Of a DNA stretch of 64,000 nt, positions 8,131 to 17,592 are shown in pieces. The notes under the pieces are model-generated. The model made no database searches. It was not told where the DNA came from and was given only the letters and a program-made list of their open reading frames with translations. Made by a program: the position numbers and the translations under genes. Origin of the DNA: Chitinophaga nivalis (lineage in GTDB: Bacteria > Bacteroidota > Bacteroidia > Chitinophagales > Chitinophagaceae); contig NZ_JAPDNR010000001.1 in NCBI RefSeq assembly GCF_025989125.1, positions 682,001 through 746,000 on the forward strand, in the 5' to 3' direction. Position 1 is the stretch's first letter; every line of letters starts with the position of its first letter.

Positions 8131-8640
8131 CTATTCCAACGGTTTAAACTGTTCAAACACCTGTCCGCATGATTTACAGAAATGAATGGCCCGGCAAAGC
8201 GTGGACCCGAAAGGAGAGCGCAGATAGGTGTACTCACTGCTACAATGCGGACAAGGGGTGTGTAACATTATTTCCGCCTTCATCTCCCCTTCTACTACCT
8301 GCGGAGGGGCAATACCAAAGTTTTTTAATTTCTCTTTCGCCGCAGGTGTTATCCGGTTACTTTCCCAATGTACCTGCTTGTCTATTTCTACGGTAACGGC
8401 TATACCGAGTTCTTTTTCTACTGTCGTTTTAATATTGTTTTGGATATAACTCACCGCCGGGCAGGCGGCAAATGTAGGTATCATCCTGATATGCACTACA
8501 TCTGCCGTCTGATCGATGCTTACATCCGTAATCATGCCCAGATCCAGGACGCTCAGTACCGGAATTTCCGGGTCCATCACGCTTTCCAGGGCCTGATACA
8601 CGGCTGCTATTGAAATTGTCTGTCCCATATTACTTACCAT
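8131..8640 (-). CDS. paaD: Phenylacetyl-CoA epoxidase accessory subunit PaaD
   Basis: A 169-residue PaaD (PaaJ) protein. An N-terminal MIP18/DUF59-type domain (SVMDPEIPVLSVLDLGMITDV, and FAACPAV with its Cys) is followed by a C-terminal Cys cluster (CPHC and CKSC) typical of PaaD. The protein is needed for activity of the phenylacetyl-CoA epoxidase, probably in Fe-S or metal cofactor assembly. The ATG at 8640 overlaps the paaC stop; an alternative ATG at 8628 is equally possible. Last gene of paaABCD. Confidence 0.92.
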   Translation of the reverse strand: MVSNMGQTISIAAVYQALESVMDPEIPVLSVLDLGMITDVSIDQTADVVHIRMIPTFAACPAVSYIQNNIKTTVEKELGIAVTVEIDKQVHWESNRITPAAKEKLKNFGIAPPQVVEGEMKAEIMLHTPCPHCSSEYTYLRSPFGSTLCRAIHFCKSCGQVFEQFKPLE

Positions 8641-9398
8641 CTGGCCTCCGTATCCAGGTTAAACACTTCTCCCATCTCTGTCAGCAACGGCTGCAGGTAT
8701 TCGGTATGAAATCCCTGCCGGCCACCATATACCGGCGTAATAGCGGATATATCCGGCATGTTCAGGGAAGCCTTTACCAATACCGGATAAATCCGGTCCA
8801 GCCAACGCTGGTATAACACGGCTTCACCCGGATATACCTTATCTGCGATCAGGGTCGCTTCATGTTCCGCAGATGGTTCAAAAACACCCGCTGCCAGCGC
8901 AATGGAGTGATTCAGCGCCGCCTGCATCCGGATATAACTTTCTTCTCCGGCTGTACTCAGCTGCATAATCCAGGCATTGGCATGCAGGGTATGATATTTC
9001 AGCTCCCCTTTTACTTTTTTACTCAGCAGCCGGAAAGGTTCAAAACTGCTTTCCTGCAAGCTTTCATAGCGTACCGTTTCTGCATGATCGAACAGAAAGT
9101 GCCGCATCAGGCTGAAATCATATTCCCCGTTTGGCATCTCTGTCAGGTGAGCGCATTTAAATGCTTTCTCCGGGCGCATGAAGGCAAACCGGTCCGGATC
9201 TTCTCCACCCAGGTCTTCGTGTAACGTACGGTATAATGCCCAGGCATGGCCGATTTTATCCTGCGCCATGGAAGAAAAGGCAATATCTTCTTCCATCACA
9301 GGGCCTAAGCCGGTCCATTCCGAATTCCGATGTCCCAGAATCAGTTCATCATCGGCCATTTTTATAATGAGGTCAGTAAGTGCTGCGTGATTCGTCAT
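8634..9398 (-). CDS. paaC: Phenylacetyl-CoA epoxidase structural subunit PaaC
   Basis: A 254-residue ferritin-like four-helix-bundle protein, the structural partner of PaaA in the multicomponent epoxidase that converts phenylacetyl-CoA to its 1,2-epoxide. Recognisable PaaC stretches are MADDELILGHRNSEWTGLGP, IAFSSMAQDKIGHAWALY and the LLFD/FLFDHAETVRYESL region. It overlaps paaB by 4 nt and paaD by 7 nt, indicating translational coupling. Confidence 0.93.
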   Translation of the reverse strand: MTNHAALTDLIIKMADDELILGHRNSEWTGLGPVMEEDIAFSSMAQDKIGHAWALYRTLHEDLGGEDPDRFAFMRPEKAFKCAHLTEMPNGEYDFSLMRHFLFDHAETVRYESLQESSFEPFRLLSKKVKGELKYHTLHANAWIMQLSTAGEESYIRMQAALNHSIALAAGVFEPSAEHEATLIADKVYPGEAVLYQRWLDRIYPVLVKASLNMPDISAITPVYGGRQGFHTEYLQPLLTEMGEVFNLDTEARW

Positions 9399-9763
9399 TT
9401 GGATTGTTTGAATTTATTGATCTTCTCCATCACTTTAAAACCGGATGCATCCCGATAGTTTTTTTCCAGGTTGTTGGCAAACATATCTTCATCTTCCACA
9501 TCAAAAGCCAGAATATCGGCACTTCTTACTACCCACAGGTTGACACATTTTTTGCGCCGGGCAAACTGTTCTTTCGCAAATACCAGTGCCAGCTGCGGAT
9601 CAGGAGCGTGGACACAGCCTACGTGTTCATGGTGCGCTCCTCTTTTTTCCTGGTGAAACACTTCGTAAATATTCCAGTTTTCTCCTTCTTCTACTTTTAT
9701 AACCGCTGTGGCATCTCCCAGCTTCAATCGGTTGACACGCGGATCTAATGAATCGTTAGACAT
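9395..9763 (-). CDS. paaB: Phenylacetyl-CoA epoxidase subunit PaaB
   Basis: A 122-residue PaaB subunit, the small bridging protein of the PaaAC epoxidase complex. Diagnostic segments are YEVFHQEKRGAHHEHVGCVHAPDPQLALVFAKEQFARR and LWVVRSADI. It is somewhat longer than the roughly 95-residue E. coli protein, with added residues at both ends. A 109-nt gap separates it from paaA, and its stop overlaps the paaC start. Confidence 0.93.
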   Translation of the reverse strand: MSNDSLDPRVNRLKLGDATAVIKVEEGENWNIYEVFHQEKRGAHHEHVGCVHAPDPQLALVFAKEQFARRKKCVNLWVVRSADILAFDVEDEDMFANNLEKNYRDASGFKVMEKINKFKQSK

Positions 9764-9872
9764 GAATAATTGAGTGGTTTAATAGCTATACTAGTTTCGG
9801 GGAGATGATCATACTGTGGAAATACCCGAATATGCCATTGATCCGGAAAACTAACGTTAAAATATATACGAA

Positions 9873-10871
9873 TCAGGCAACCGGCAATGCCCGTTTCTCT
9901 GCCGGATTCATTAAAGCCTTACGTACCCAGCGGCCTTGTTCTTCTGCCCATTTACGTACCTGTAATCGTTCTTCATTACAAGGGCCGCCACCGTTGATAA
10001 CCCGGAAGAATTCGTCCCAGTCAGGATCTGTATAATCCCAACGGTCTGTTTCCGGATTCTTTTTTAATGCAGCGTCGGGCAGTGTTAAGCCTAGCTCCCA
10101 TATTTTAGGTACATACGCATTCAGGAACTGATTACGCATATCGTCATTGCTGGCCATTTTCACCCGCCATTCCATCAGCTTCTGACTATGCTGCGAGTTT
10201 TTATCCGGAGGGCCAAAGAAATGCATAATCGGCTGCCACCAGCGATTCAGTGCATCCTGCAGCATTTCCCGCTGTGCCGGCGTACCGGTAGCCAGTTCAA
10301 TAAATGCATCGTGCCCCTGTTTCAGGTGGAAGCTTTCTTCATAACAGATCCGGTCCAGTGCCCTGCAATAAGGACCATAAGACCCTTTTGCATTGGCGGC
10401 CTGGTTTACAATCGCAGCAGCATCTATCAGGAAGCCTATTACGGTTACATCCGCCCAGGTTTCGGCCGGATAATTAAATACATTGGAATACTTGGATTTG
10501 CCACTCAGCAGATCATTGATCATCGCTTCCCTGGATTTACCCAGGGTTTCAGCGGCATTATACAGCAACTGTCCATGGCCTATTTCATCCTGCACCTTGG
10601 CAATCAGTGCCAGTTTACGCTTAAAGCCGGGCGCCCGGGTAATCCAGGTACCTTCCGGTAATGCGCCGATGATTTCAGAATGGGCATGCTGTTCTATCAG
10701 CCGGATCAGTTGCCGGCGATACTCCGTCGGCATCCAGTCGCCGGGTTCAATTTTCTCGCCTTTGGCAATACGTTCTTCGAAAGCCGCGAGTTTTTCCGGC
10801 TCATCGTGCAATTGCTCATCCCGCAATTGCTTTCCGTTGGGTTCATCAAAAATATATCCACCGCCGTACAT
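9873..10871 (-). CDS. paaA: Phenylacetyl-CoA epoxidase catalytic subunit PaaA
   Basis: A 332-residue diiron oxygenase subunit that epoxidises the ring of phenylacetyl-CoA, the committed step of aerobic phenylacetate breakdown. The two carboxylate-bridge motifs are DEIGH (E96, H99) and EESFH (E179, H182). WKDPDWDEFFRVINGGGPCN-like text near the C-terminus is typical of PaaA. It is first of four genes. The reductase paaE, which supplies electrons, is not in this cluster, nor are paaG, Z, J, H or K in the window. A weak TACTTTCG box lies about 20 nt upstream of the start. Confidence 0.95.
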   Translation of the reverse strand: MYGGGYIFDEPNGKQLRDEQLHDEPEKLAAFEERIAKGEKIEPGDWMPTEYRRQLIRLIEQHAHSEIIGALPEGTWITRAPGFKRKLALIAKVQDEIGHGQLLYNAAETLGKSREAMINDLLSGKSKYSNVFNYPAETWADVTVIGFLIDAAAIVNQAANAKGSYGPYCRALDRICYEESFHLKQGHDAFIELATGTPAQREMLQDALNRWWQPIMHFFGPPDKNSQHSQKLMEWRVKMASNDDMRNQFLNAYVPKIWELGLTLPDAALKKNPETDRWDYTDPDWDEFFRVINGGGPCNEERLQVRKWAEEQGRWVRKALMNPAEKRALPVA

Positions 10872-11045
10872 AATGCGATTGTTTTGGTCGAAAGTAAATT
10901 ACGGAAAAAAGCCCGTTTTCGGCGGAAAATGATTGTTAAAACGGTGCTATCCCCCGCTTTCAAATGTTATATAATCGCCAAAAATTGACAGACCACGCAG
11001 GGATAAGCGGCATTACAGTAATTTTAACCGCAGCTGCTTTCTTTT

Positions 11046-11708
11046 ATGTTATCGTCGTCTTCCATACTGTGCTTCCTTTTTTTGCCCTGGGGGGTGAAAG
11101 ACCGGTATAATGCACCGGCAACCATTCAACAGCATCCGGTGATACAACTCAGCTTTACCTACCGGGAAACTGCCGGCAATCCGGATACCGATACCATTTT
11201 TTATGCGCCGGACAGGAAACTGCAATGGAATGATTTCCGGGGCACACCTTCCCCTGCAGGCCCCAGCGCCGCGGTAGCCTATACCAGCTTTGCCTATGAA
11301 GGCAGCAGCCGGCTGGTACACGATACCCTTCGCATTACCCTGCAGCTCCAGGTATTTTTTATTAAAAGCGCCTCCTGGGTACGCACAGACGCACAGAGCA
11401 ACTATGCGCTGGCCCATGAACAGCTGCACTTCGATATCACCCGCCTGGTAGTGGAAAGATTCCGGCAAAAGCTGCAGCAAACAGCCCTCAACCGCGACGA
11501 CTATGACAGTATTATACAATATCAGTACCTCCAGTCATTCCGGGAAATGAACCGGCTGCAATACCAGTTTGATCAGGAGACCAGACATGGCCTCGACCCG
11601 GCCGCGCAAACCCGCTGGCGGGACAAAATAAATGTAGGCATGAAAAATAACGGCGTATTGCCGGAAGAACTGGGCTTCGACTTCATCGAAGATCTCCGGT
11701 TCAGATAA
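11046..11708 (+). CDS. DUF922 family putative zinc protease
   Basis: A 220-residue protein with a short hydrophobic N-terminus that may be a signal peptide. The body matches DUF922 proteins, annotated as predicted secreted Zn-dependent proteases. The key motif is LAHEQLHFDI (H124, E125, H128, D130), an HExxH metallohydrolase site with an added Asp. A W-x-D-F segment (LQWNDFRG, 59-66) marks the family start. The substrate is unknown. The stop codon directly abuts the stop of the convergent M28 peptidase gene. Confidence 0.82.
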   Translation: MLSSSSILCFLFLPWGVKDRYNAPATIQQHPVIQLSFTYRETAGNPDTDTIFYAPDRKLQWNDFRGTPSPAGPSAAVAYTSFAYEGSSRLVHDTLRITLQLQVFFIKSASWVRTDAQSNYALAHEQLHFDITRLVVERFRQKLQQTALNRDDYDSIIQYQYLQSFREMNRLQYQFDQETRHGLDPAAQTRWRDKINVGMKNNGVLPEELGFDFIEDLRFR

Positions 11709-12605
11709 CTACAGATTCCGGTCTATTTTTTCTACCACCTGCAGAATTGTTCTGACAGAACGGACATAAAAAACCGGATTTATCCGCGAAAACTCATCGG
11801 TTACCTGGTGATAATCCGCATGATCCTCCACGCCGAAATACAGAAACGGTACCCTTTTCACAAAAAACTCATAGTGATCGCTTTGCCCGGTCCAGTCTCC
11901 GCTACCATCGGAAGGACGATCATGCCCCGTCAGCAGTCGTATCGGGGCCTGGGCAGCCACTGTATCCACATATTTTTTCAAGGCCGGATAATGATAGGTC
12001 CCGCATACATACAGCTCGTTTCTGTCGCCGCGGGCAATCATATCCATGTTGAGATTCTGCCGCATCTGTGCAATGGGTACAGGAGGCTGCAGCAGGAAGG
12101 CTTTGGCACCCTGTAATCCTTGCTCCTCTGCATCCAGGGCGGCAAAAACCAGGGTGTAACGGGGAGGATGCTGCTTGAAATACCGTGCCATCGCCAGCAG
12201 GCCTGCCGTTCCGGAGGCATTATCATCAGCACCGTTGTAGATGGTGTCGCGGGGAGAAGCACTTTTGAAAGTGCCCAGATGATCGTAATGCGCGGTAATC
12301 ACAATTACCTGGCTCAGGGTACCCGGAATATAGCCATACAGGTTAGTGCCCATAATGCGGGTGCTGCCACGCTGGTAATAAAAGGGATACTCGTAAGTGT
12401 TGTTATAGGCAGTTAATCCAATCTGTTTGAATTGATCCAGGATGTAAAGTTGCGCCAGGCGGTTACCGCGGGTCCCTGTTTTACGGCCTTCATAATTATC
12501 GGCAGACAGGGTGCGTAGATCTTTGATGAGTAGCGCAGAATCAATGTTCTGCGAAAGGGCAGGTAGCCCGAGGAGTAAAGAAAATGTGTAAAAGAGGAGC
12601 TTCAT
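11709..12605 (-). CDS. M28 family metallopeptidase
   Basis: A 298-residue secreted aminopeptidase-like protein with a signal peptide (residues 1-19, LLGLPALSQ). The co-catalytic zinc site is visible: HYDHLG (106-111), GADDNASG (125-132), DAEEQG (158-163) and DMIARGD (about 190). Family M28 includes exported aminopeptidases and carboxypeptidases; the exact specificity is not determined here. The gene begins one nucleotide after a 38-bp perfect palindrome that also follows feoB. Confidence 0.9.
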   Translation of the reverse strand: MKLLFYTFSLLLGLPALSQNIDSALLIKDLRTLSADNYEGRKTGTRGNRLAQLYILDQFKQIGLTAYNNTYEYPFYYQRGSTRIMGTNLYGYIPGTLSQVIVITAHYDHLGTFKSASPRDTIYNGADDNASGTAGLLAMARYFKQHPPRYTLVFAALDAEEQGLQGAKAFLLQPPVPIAQMRQNLNMDMIARGDRNELYVCGTYHYPALKKYVDTVAAQAPIRLLTGHDRPSDGSGDWTGQSDHYEFFVKRVPFLYFGVEDHADYHQVTDEFSRINPVFYVRSVRTILQVVEKIDRNL

Positions 12606-12606
12606 G

Positions 12607-12644
12607 GTACATTGCGTTTATGGTTAACCATAAACGCAATGTAC
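12607..12644. terminator. 38-bp perfect palindrome between feoB and M28 gene
   Basis: Both 19-nt halves are exactly complementary, with a central GGTTAACC. As RNA it gives a 17-bp stem with a four-base loop. It lies 6 nt after the feoB stop and ends one base before the start codon of the M28 gene, so it could end feoB transcripts and also block ribosome access to the next gene. No T-tract follows. Confidence 0.6.
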
Positions 12645-12650
12645 AGGATA

Positions 12651-14783
12651 TTATTTGAAGATCTGGAAGATGATAAAACTGCAAACATAGGCCAGTGCTG
12701 TCATATACACGAGCTGGATCACAGGATACTTCCAGGACTTGGTTTCACGTCTTACAATCGCCAGGGTACTCATACACTGCATGGCAAATGCATAGAATAT
12801 CATGAGCGATAACCCGGAAGCCAGGGTATATACCGGCGCACCGTCGGGCCACGTCGCCGCTTCCATTTTCTCCCGCAGGGTGGCATTGTTATTATCCGGA
12901 TCTTCTCCCACACTGTAAAGGGTGGCCATGGTACCCACAAATACTTCACGGGCGGCAAAAGAAGTAATCAGGGCAATACCTATTTTCCAGTCAAAACCCA
13001 GCGGACGAATCACCGGCTCTATCACATGTCCCAGGATACCTGCATAGGAATGGGCCAGCTTTTCAGACTGGAATTGTTTATTCAGTTCGGCCGCTTCCGG
13101 AGAATCCTCCTTTACCTCCGACAATAGTTTTTCGTATTTGGCATGTACCGGCTCCATTCTGCTGGCAGGCCCATAAGAAGCCAGGAACCATAATATCACG
13201 GAAATCACCACAATCACTTTACCGGCATCTTTCACAAATATTTTCGCTTTTTCCACCATGGTTGTACCCACGTTTTTCCAGCGGGGCGCCCGGTATACCG
13301 GCAGTTCCATGATAAAGTAGCTCTTCTCTTTAATCTTCACAAACAACTTCATGACAGCAGCAATAAAGATCGCCATGAAGAAACCCAACAAATAAAGTCC
13401 CATCATCGCGAGGCCACGCAGCCCCAGGATACCCAGTACCCGGTTGTCTGGTATTACCAGTGCAATCATCATAGTGTAAATCGGTAACCTGGCGGAGCAA
13501 CTCATCAGGGGCGTTACCATGATGGTAATTAACCGCTCTTTTTTGTTCTCGATGGTACGGGTAGCCATAATAGCCGGTACCGCGCAGGCTACCCCGCTGA
13601 TGAGGGGCATGACAGATTTCCCGTTCAGGCCTACCTGGCGCATCAGGCGGTCGGTAAGAAAACTGATACGGGCCATATAGCCGGTATCTTCCAATACAGT
13701 GATCAATCCGAACAGGATCATGATCTGTGGTATGAATACCGCAAACCCACTGATACCAGCCAGGATACCATTTATAAATACGTCTGTTATTTTATTGTCG
13801 GGCAACACACTGCTCAACCAGCCACTCAGGGCGCCGAAGCTGCCTTCGATCCAGTCCATCGGATAGGATGCCAGCCAGAAAATACTCTGGAACAGCAGGA
13901 ACATCACCACCAACAGGATCACATATCCCCAGAAACGATGCAGTAACAGGTCGTCTATTTTTTCAGAACGCAGCTGTTTCTGCAGCGGGTCTGTTTCTAC
14001 AACGGTATTTTTCATGATATGCTTGATGCGGGCATACCGTTGCATAATTTCTTCCGCCTGTACCTTCGTTTTGTTGAACTGTGATGACCGGAGTGATTCC
14101 TCAATGCTCTTTTTCGCAGCGGGCGTCACAAAAGCCAGGTCGTCTACATTCACGGCAATGTGGAGCGCACCGTAATCACTTTTGCAGGACAGTACCTGTT
14201 TTACGGTTTCAATAACCGGTCTGGCCAGGTCGCCGTTGTTGATAAAATCGCGGGGAGGATTACTGTATTGGGTGCGGGCAGACAGATCTATGATCTTTTT
14301 CAGTTCTGCTACGCCTTTATTTTTTCTGGGATTGATGGCCACCACCGGTACGCCGAGTTCTCTTTCCAGCCCATCTAGATCTATTTCCACGCCTTTTTTA
14401 CGGGCGAGGTCCATCATGGTGAGCGCAATGATCACCGGTATTTTCAGGTCAATGATCTGGGAGCAAAAGAGGAGGTTACGTTTCAGGTTGGACGCATCCG
14501 CCACAATGATCACCATATCCGGTAAATCATCGCTGTTCGGATTAATGAGAACATCATAGGTGACATACTCATCTGCACTTTTGGGATACAGACTGTAGGT
14601 TCCCGGCAAATCAATGATGTTAGCCGTGAGACCGGGTACAATCTGAGCGGTGCCCGTTTTCTTATCTACCGTTACTCCGGGAAAGTTACTCACCTTCTGG
14701 TTCAGACCAGTAAGCGCATTAAAAAGAGAACTTTTACCACTATTCGGATTTCCTACCAACGCAATGTTTATGGGTGCCTGCAT
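12651..14783 (-). CDS. feoB: Ferrous iron transporter FeoB
   Basis: A 710-residue Fe(II) uptake protein. The N-terminal G domain shows G1 GNPNSGKSS (11-19), G3 DLPGTYSL and a G4-like TMMD. A linker follows, then two Gate domains with the conserved GVACAVPAIMATRTI and MSCSARLPIY cysteine segments and about eight to ten membrane helices. The order and length are normal. The FeoA partner is not adjacent; a FeoA-like gene is found about 27 kb away at 41949. Confidence 0.96.
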   Translation of the reverse strand: MQAPINIALVGNPNSGKSSLFNALTGLNQKVSNFPGVTVDKKTGTAQIVPGLTANIIDLPGTYSLYPKSADEYVTYDVLINPNSDDLPDMVIIVADASNLKRNLLFCSQIIDLKIPVIIALTMMDLARKKGVEIDLDGLERELGVPVVAINPRKNKGVAELKKIIDLSARTQYSNPPRDFINNGDLARPVIETVKQVLSCKSDYGALHIAVNVDDLAFVTPAAKKSIEESLRSSQFNKTKVQAEEIMQRYARIKHIMKNTVVETDPLQKQLRSEKIDDLLLHRFWGYVILLVVMFLLFQSIFWLASYPMDWIEGSFGALSGWLSSVLPDNKITDVFINGILAGISGFAVFIPQIMILFGLITVLEDTGYMARISFLTDRLMRQVGLNGKSVMPLISGVACAVPAIMATRTIENKKERLITIMVTPLMSCSARLPIYTMMIALVIPDNRVLGILGLRGLAMMGLYLLGFFMAIFIAAVMKLFVKIKEKSYFIMELPVYRAPRWKNVGTTMVEKAKIFVKDAGKVIVVISVILWFLASYGPASRMEPVHAKYEKLLSEVKEDSPEAAELNKQFQSEKLAHSYAGILGHVIEPVIRPLGFDWKIGIALITSFAAREVFVGTMATLYSVGEDPDNNNATLREKMEAATWPDGAPVYTLASGLSLMIFYAFAMQCMSTLAIVRRETKSWKYPVIQLVYMTALAYVCSFIIFQIFK

Positions 14784-14910
14784 TCCTTATCTTATCCTGT
14801 TGATTAATGTTGTGACCTGAATGCGCTAAGTTAAACATTAATCGGCCGGGGTAATGATCAAATCGGGAAAAAAGCGGAAGGGAAAAGAATGGTTGCTCCC
14901 CCCTGAAAAC

Positions 14911-14957
14911 ACGTATTGCAGCACTGCGGATCATCTTACCGCTATGCTGCAATACGT
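14911..14957 (-). terminator. Probable terminator of the padR-pspC unit
   Basis: Arms 14911-14929 and 14939-14957 pair over 19 positions with two mismatches around a 9-nt loop. It lies 20 nt after the PspC-protein stop, and a GTTTTC run follows on the minus strand. Confidence 0.6.
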
Positions 14958-14976
14958 TATGTTAAATTCCTGATTG

Positions 14977-16743
14977 TTAAATTTTATCCTTAAAGATGTA
15001 ATACATACTGAAGGCCAGGAATGAGAAAGCTTTATCTATGGGAATTTCGGCTTTTACTGTGGCGGAGGCCTGCTGAAGACCGGTAGCAGCAGCATTGAGG
15101 CTGACATTTCCTTTATAGCGGTAACCACCTTCTGTAGAGTCTTTAGACTCCGGCGTTATGGCCGGTTTTGCAGGTTTTGCATCATCGGTGCCGTTTGGCG
15201 TCATTTTCAGGTTCAGTGGTTGCGCGTCATCATCGTCGTTATTAAAATCCCACTCATCATCTCTGTTATGGCGGGTAAAGGAATATTTACGATATACTTC
15301 CTTGTCTATTTCAATATTCTTACCTACCGGCACCTTGATGACTACCGTCACGCGCTGACCGCGGAAAGGAGAATGGGAAGGGATAGAGAAGCCTTCCGGC
15401 AGGTACAGGATGGAATCCCGCTGATTCAGCTGGAAGCCGATTTCCCGTGCCAGTTGTCTGGCATCCTGAACATTCCGTCCTCTGGAATACTGTGCTACAT
15501 CTACCGCAAAACTATCGTTCATGCTTTTCTCGATACGTATCCGGATATTATTAATGATCACAGTATCATCTGCCACCAGTAAATTACCATCAAACATGCT
15601 GAAATCATCTTCTTCTGTCAACAGGCCGGTGGTTCTTTTCAGGATCAGTTTACCCTGAGAAGGTTGTTGCAGGGCAAAGGCGGTAGTTTCGGTACCTGGT
15701 CTTCTGAAATCCTTTACCAGTGAAGAAGTAACGATGGCAGCAAATACCAGTCCTATCAACCAGAGGAAGGTAAGGGTATAGCTGGCATACCGGTTGGTTT
15801 GCTTTACACCCGTCAGCTTACGGATAATAAATATCAGCAGGGCTACGATAGGAATACCAATCAGCAGTCCCAGTGCCGGCCAGAATAAGTAACTCTGGGT
15901 AGTAGTTGTCAGTAACAGATTTTTTAACGGGAAGAGGGCCGCGGAAGAAACTGCAATGGCGATGCCTACAGCGACCAGACAGATCAGCATAACGGCAGCA
16001 AAGAAATAGAAGAAGCCTTTGGTAACAAATACCAGTACTTTTCCCAAACCATGTGCAAGGTTTACAAAAAAGCGTTCCAGGTCATTACCTACCTGCCTGC
16101 CGCGGCCCTGAGAAAAATTTCGGAAGTCCTCCCCTACATTTTTCATCTGGTTTTTCATGTGGTGCAACTCGTCCTGAATGGTAGCTTTGATATTATTCAG
16201 GTCTACCCGTTCCCCCCGCATTTCCAGTTTTTCGGCTGCGGTATCTGCGGATGGCGTAGCCACCCACAGAATAAAGTATACCAGGATGCCTGTACCAAAG
16301 CCACCAATGGCCAGCAGGGCAAAGATGATCCGGAAAATCACCGGGTCTATATTAAAGTAGGCGCCCAAACCACTACATACACCGCTCAGTACTTTGTTGT
16401 CCGGATCGCGGTATAAACGTTTCCGGGGACGCGGTATATAATTATAGGCTTCTTCTTCGGCCTGTGCATTTTCTTTAGGAACATCGTCGAATTGTTCCGG
16501 TGTGCCCATGGAAGCTTTTACGGCTACCACATCATCGTCGGTAATACAATGTGCTCCTTTTTTCATTTTATCCTGGAACACTTCAGCAATGCGGCTTTCA
16601 ATATCACTTACGATTTCATCCCCACCTTCCTCTTTCGAAAAATATTTTTTCAGGCTGTCAAGATACTGACGGAGTATCTCGTATGCACTATCCTCAATAG
16701 GGATAAGCCGACTCGACAGATTTATGTTGATGATCTTTTTCAT
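14977..16743 (-). CDS. PspC domain-containing membrane protein
   Basis: A 588-residue protein. Residues 1-90 are a charged cytoplasmic region. A PspC domain at about 107-170 (RLYRDPDNKVLSGVCSGLGAYF, then IGGFGTGILVYFILW) follows. Three or so further membrane helices lie at roughly 235-345, then a soluble domain with strand-rich sequence and a polar tail. The layout matches Bacteroidota PspC proteins coupled to PadR regulators. PspC in E. coli is part of the phage-shock envelope-stress response; the role here is inferred. The PadR gene lies 37 nt upstream. Confidence 0.87.
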   Translation of the reverse strand: MKKIININLSSRLIPIEDSAYEILRQYLDSLKKYFSKEEGGDEIVSDIESRIAEVFQDKMKKGAHCITDDDVVAVKASMGTPEQFDDVPKENAQAEEEAYNYIPRPRKRLYRDPDNKVLSGVCSGLGAYFNIDPVIFRIIFALLAIGGFGTGILVYFILWVATPSADTAAEKLEMRGERVDLNNIKATIQDELHHMKNQMKNVGEDFRNFSQGRGRQVGNDLERFFVNLAHGLGKVLVFVTKGFFYFFAAVMLICLVAVGIAIAVSSAALFPLKNLLLTTTTQSYLFWPALGLLIGIPIVALLIFIIRKLTGVKQTNRYASYTLTFLWLIGLVFAAIVTSSLVKDFRRPGTETTAFALQQPSQGKLILKRTTGLLTEEDDFSMFDGNLLVADDTVIINNIRIRIEKSMNDSFAVDVAQYSRGRNVQDARQLAREIGFQLNQRDSILYLPEGFSIPSHSPFRGQRVTVVIKVPVGKNIEIDKEVYRKYSFTRHNRDDEWDFNNDDDDAQPLNLKMTPNGTDDAKPAKPAITPESKDSTEGGYRYKGNVSLNAAATGLQQASATVKAEIPIDKAFSFLAFSMYYIFKDKI

Positions 16744-16780
16744 TTTGATTGTTGCGTTTAGGTTTTAGGTAAGTATTCGC

Positions 16781-17119
16781 TTAAAGGGATGCGTTGTTTT
16801 GTGTTAGTTGATGTACGGCATTGGCCAACTCGTTCCAGGTGCTTTCCAGTTCGCGGTAAAAAGCTTCCCCTTTATCGGTCATGGAAAAATATTTCCGGGG
16901 AGGTCCTGAGCTGCTTTCTACCCACCGGTATGTGAGCAATTCTGCATTTTTGAGCCTGGTTAATAAAGGATAAAGTGTGCCCTCCAGGATATCCAGCTTC
17001 GCTTCTTTCATCTTTTCGATGATATCCGAAGGGTAGGCTTCACCTTGCTTAATGATGGACAAGATGCAAAACTCAAGCACGCCCTTCCTCATCTGCGATT
17101 GTGTGTTATCTATATTCAT
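16781..17119 (-). CDS. PadR family transcriptional regulator
   Basis: A 112-residue winged-helix regulator. FCILSIIKQGEAYPSDIIEKM is the first helix pair, ILEGTLYPLLTRLKNAELL is the recognition region with the typical GTLYPLLxRL motif, and SGPPRKYFSMTDKGEAFY is the wing. It is cotranscribed with the PspC gene and likely controls it, probably with autoregulation. A well-matched promoter and two direct repeats lie upstream. Confidence 0.92.
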   Translation of the reverse strand: MNIDNTQSQMRKGVLEFCILSIIKQGEAYPSDIIEKMKEAKLDILEGTLYPLLTRLKNAELLTYRWVESSSGPPRKYFSMTDKGEAFYRELESTWNELANAVHQLTQNNASL

Positions 17120-17197
17120 GGCAAGTGAGCTTTAAAATGTTGTTTACTCCGATTGGCTTTTGGCCGGTTATGAATGAAATTTTATTGTTGTTCTTTC

Positions 17198-17239
17198 ACT
17201 ACTACGACACAAAAATAGGAATTATTTACTACTATGCAA
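17198..17239 (-). promoter_or_regulatory. padR-pspC promoter with flanking direct repeats
   Basis: On the minus strand TTG (17239-17237), 19 nt, then TATTTTTG (17217-17210) fits the Bacteroidota TTTG/TAnnTTTG promoter. On the plus strand ACTACTACG (17198-17206) and ACTACTATG (17228-17236) are direct repeats 30 bp apart that bracket the -10 box and could be PadR sites. Confidence 0.55.
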
Positions 17240-17543
17240 TACACAATACCATAGAAAGCAAAATAACTTGTTTTAAATATTACCGGCATAAATGAGGAAA
17301 AGCCAGTCCAGATAAACATCTTACCAGATAAGTATACCCGGAAACCCAAATATCTATTTGTGATGAACGGTTATTAAGAGGGATGAACGACTATTTGCTG
17401 AAAATCTTTCCCAGTTATTATGAATGATGCCCTTATATATTATATAACTTACATATGCCTAATGGGAGAGGTCACTGGGCTTTGTTAAAATGCTTTAACA
17501 TTATTTTAATTCCTATAACTTACCAAATATGCTTTCACTAATT

Positions 17544-17551
17544 TACTTTTG
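17544..17551 (+). promoter_or_regulatory. Bacteroidota -10 box (TACTTTTG)
   Basis: An exact TAnnTTTG match about 42 nt upstream of the small secreted-protein gene. A clear -33 element is not seen. The rest of the 460-nt space between padR and this gene holds nothing else I can support. Confidence 0.45.
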
Positions 17552-17592
17552 TAACAAGCATACTTCATTAACTAATAGGTATGACGGTGTAC

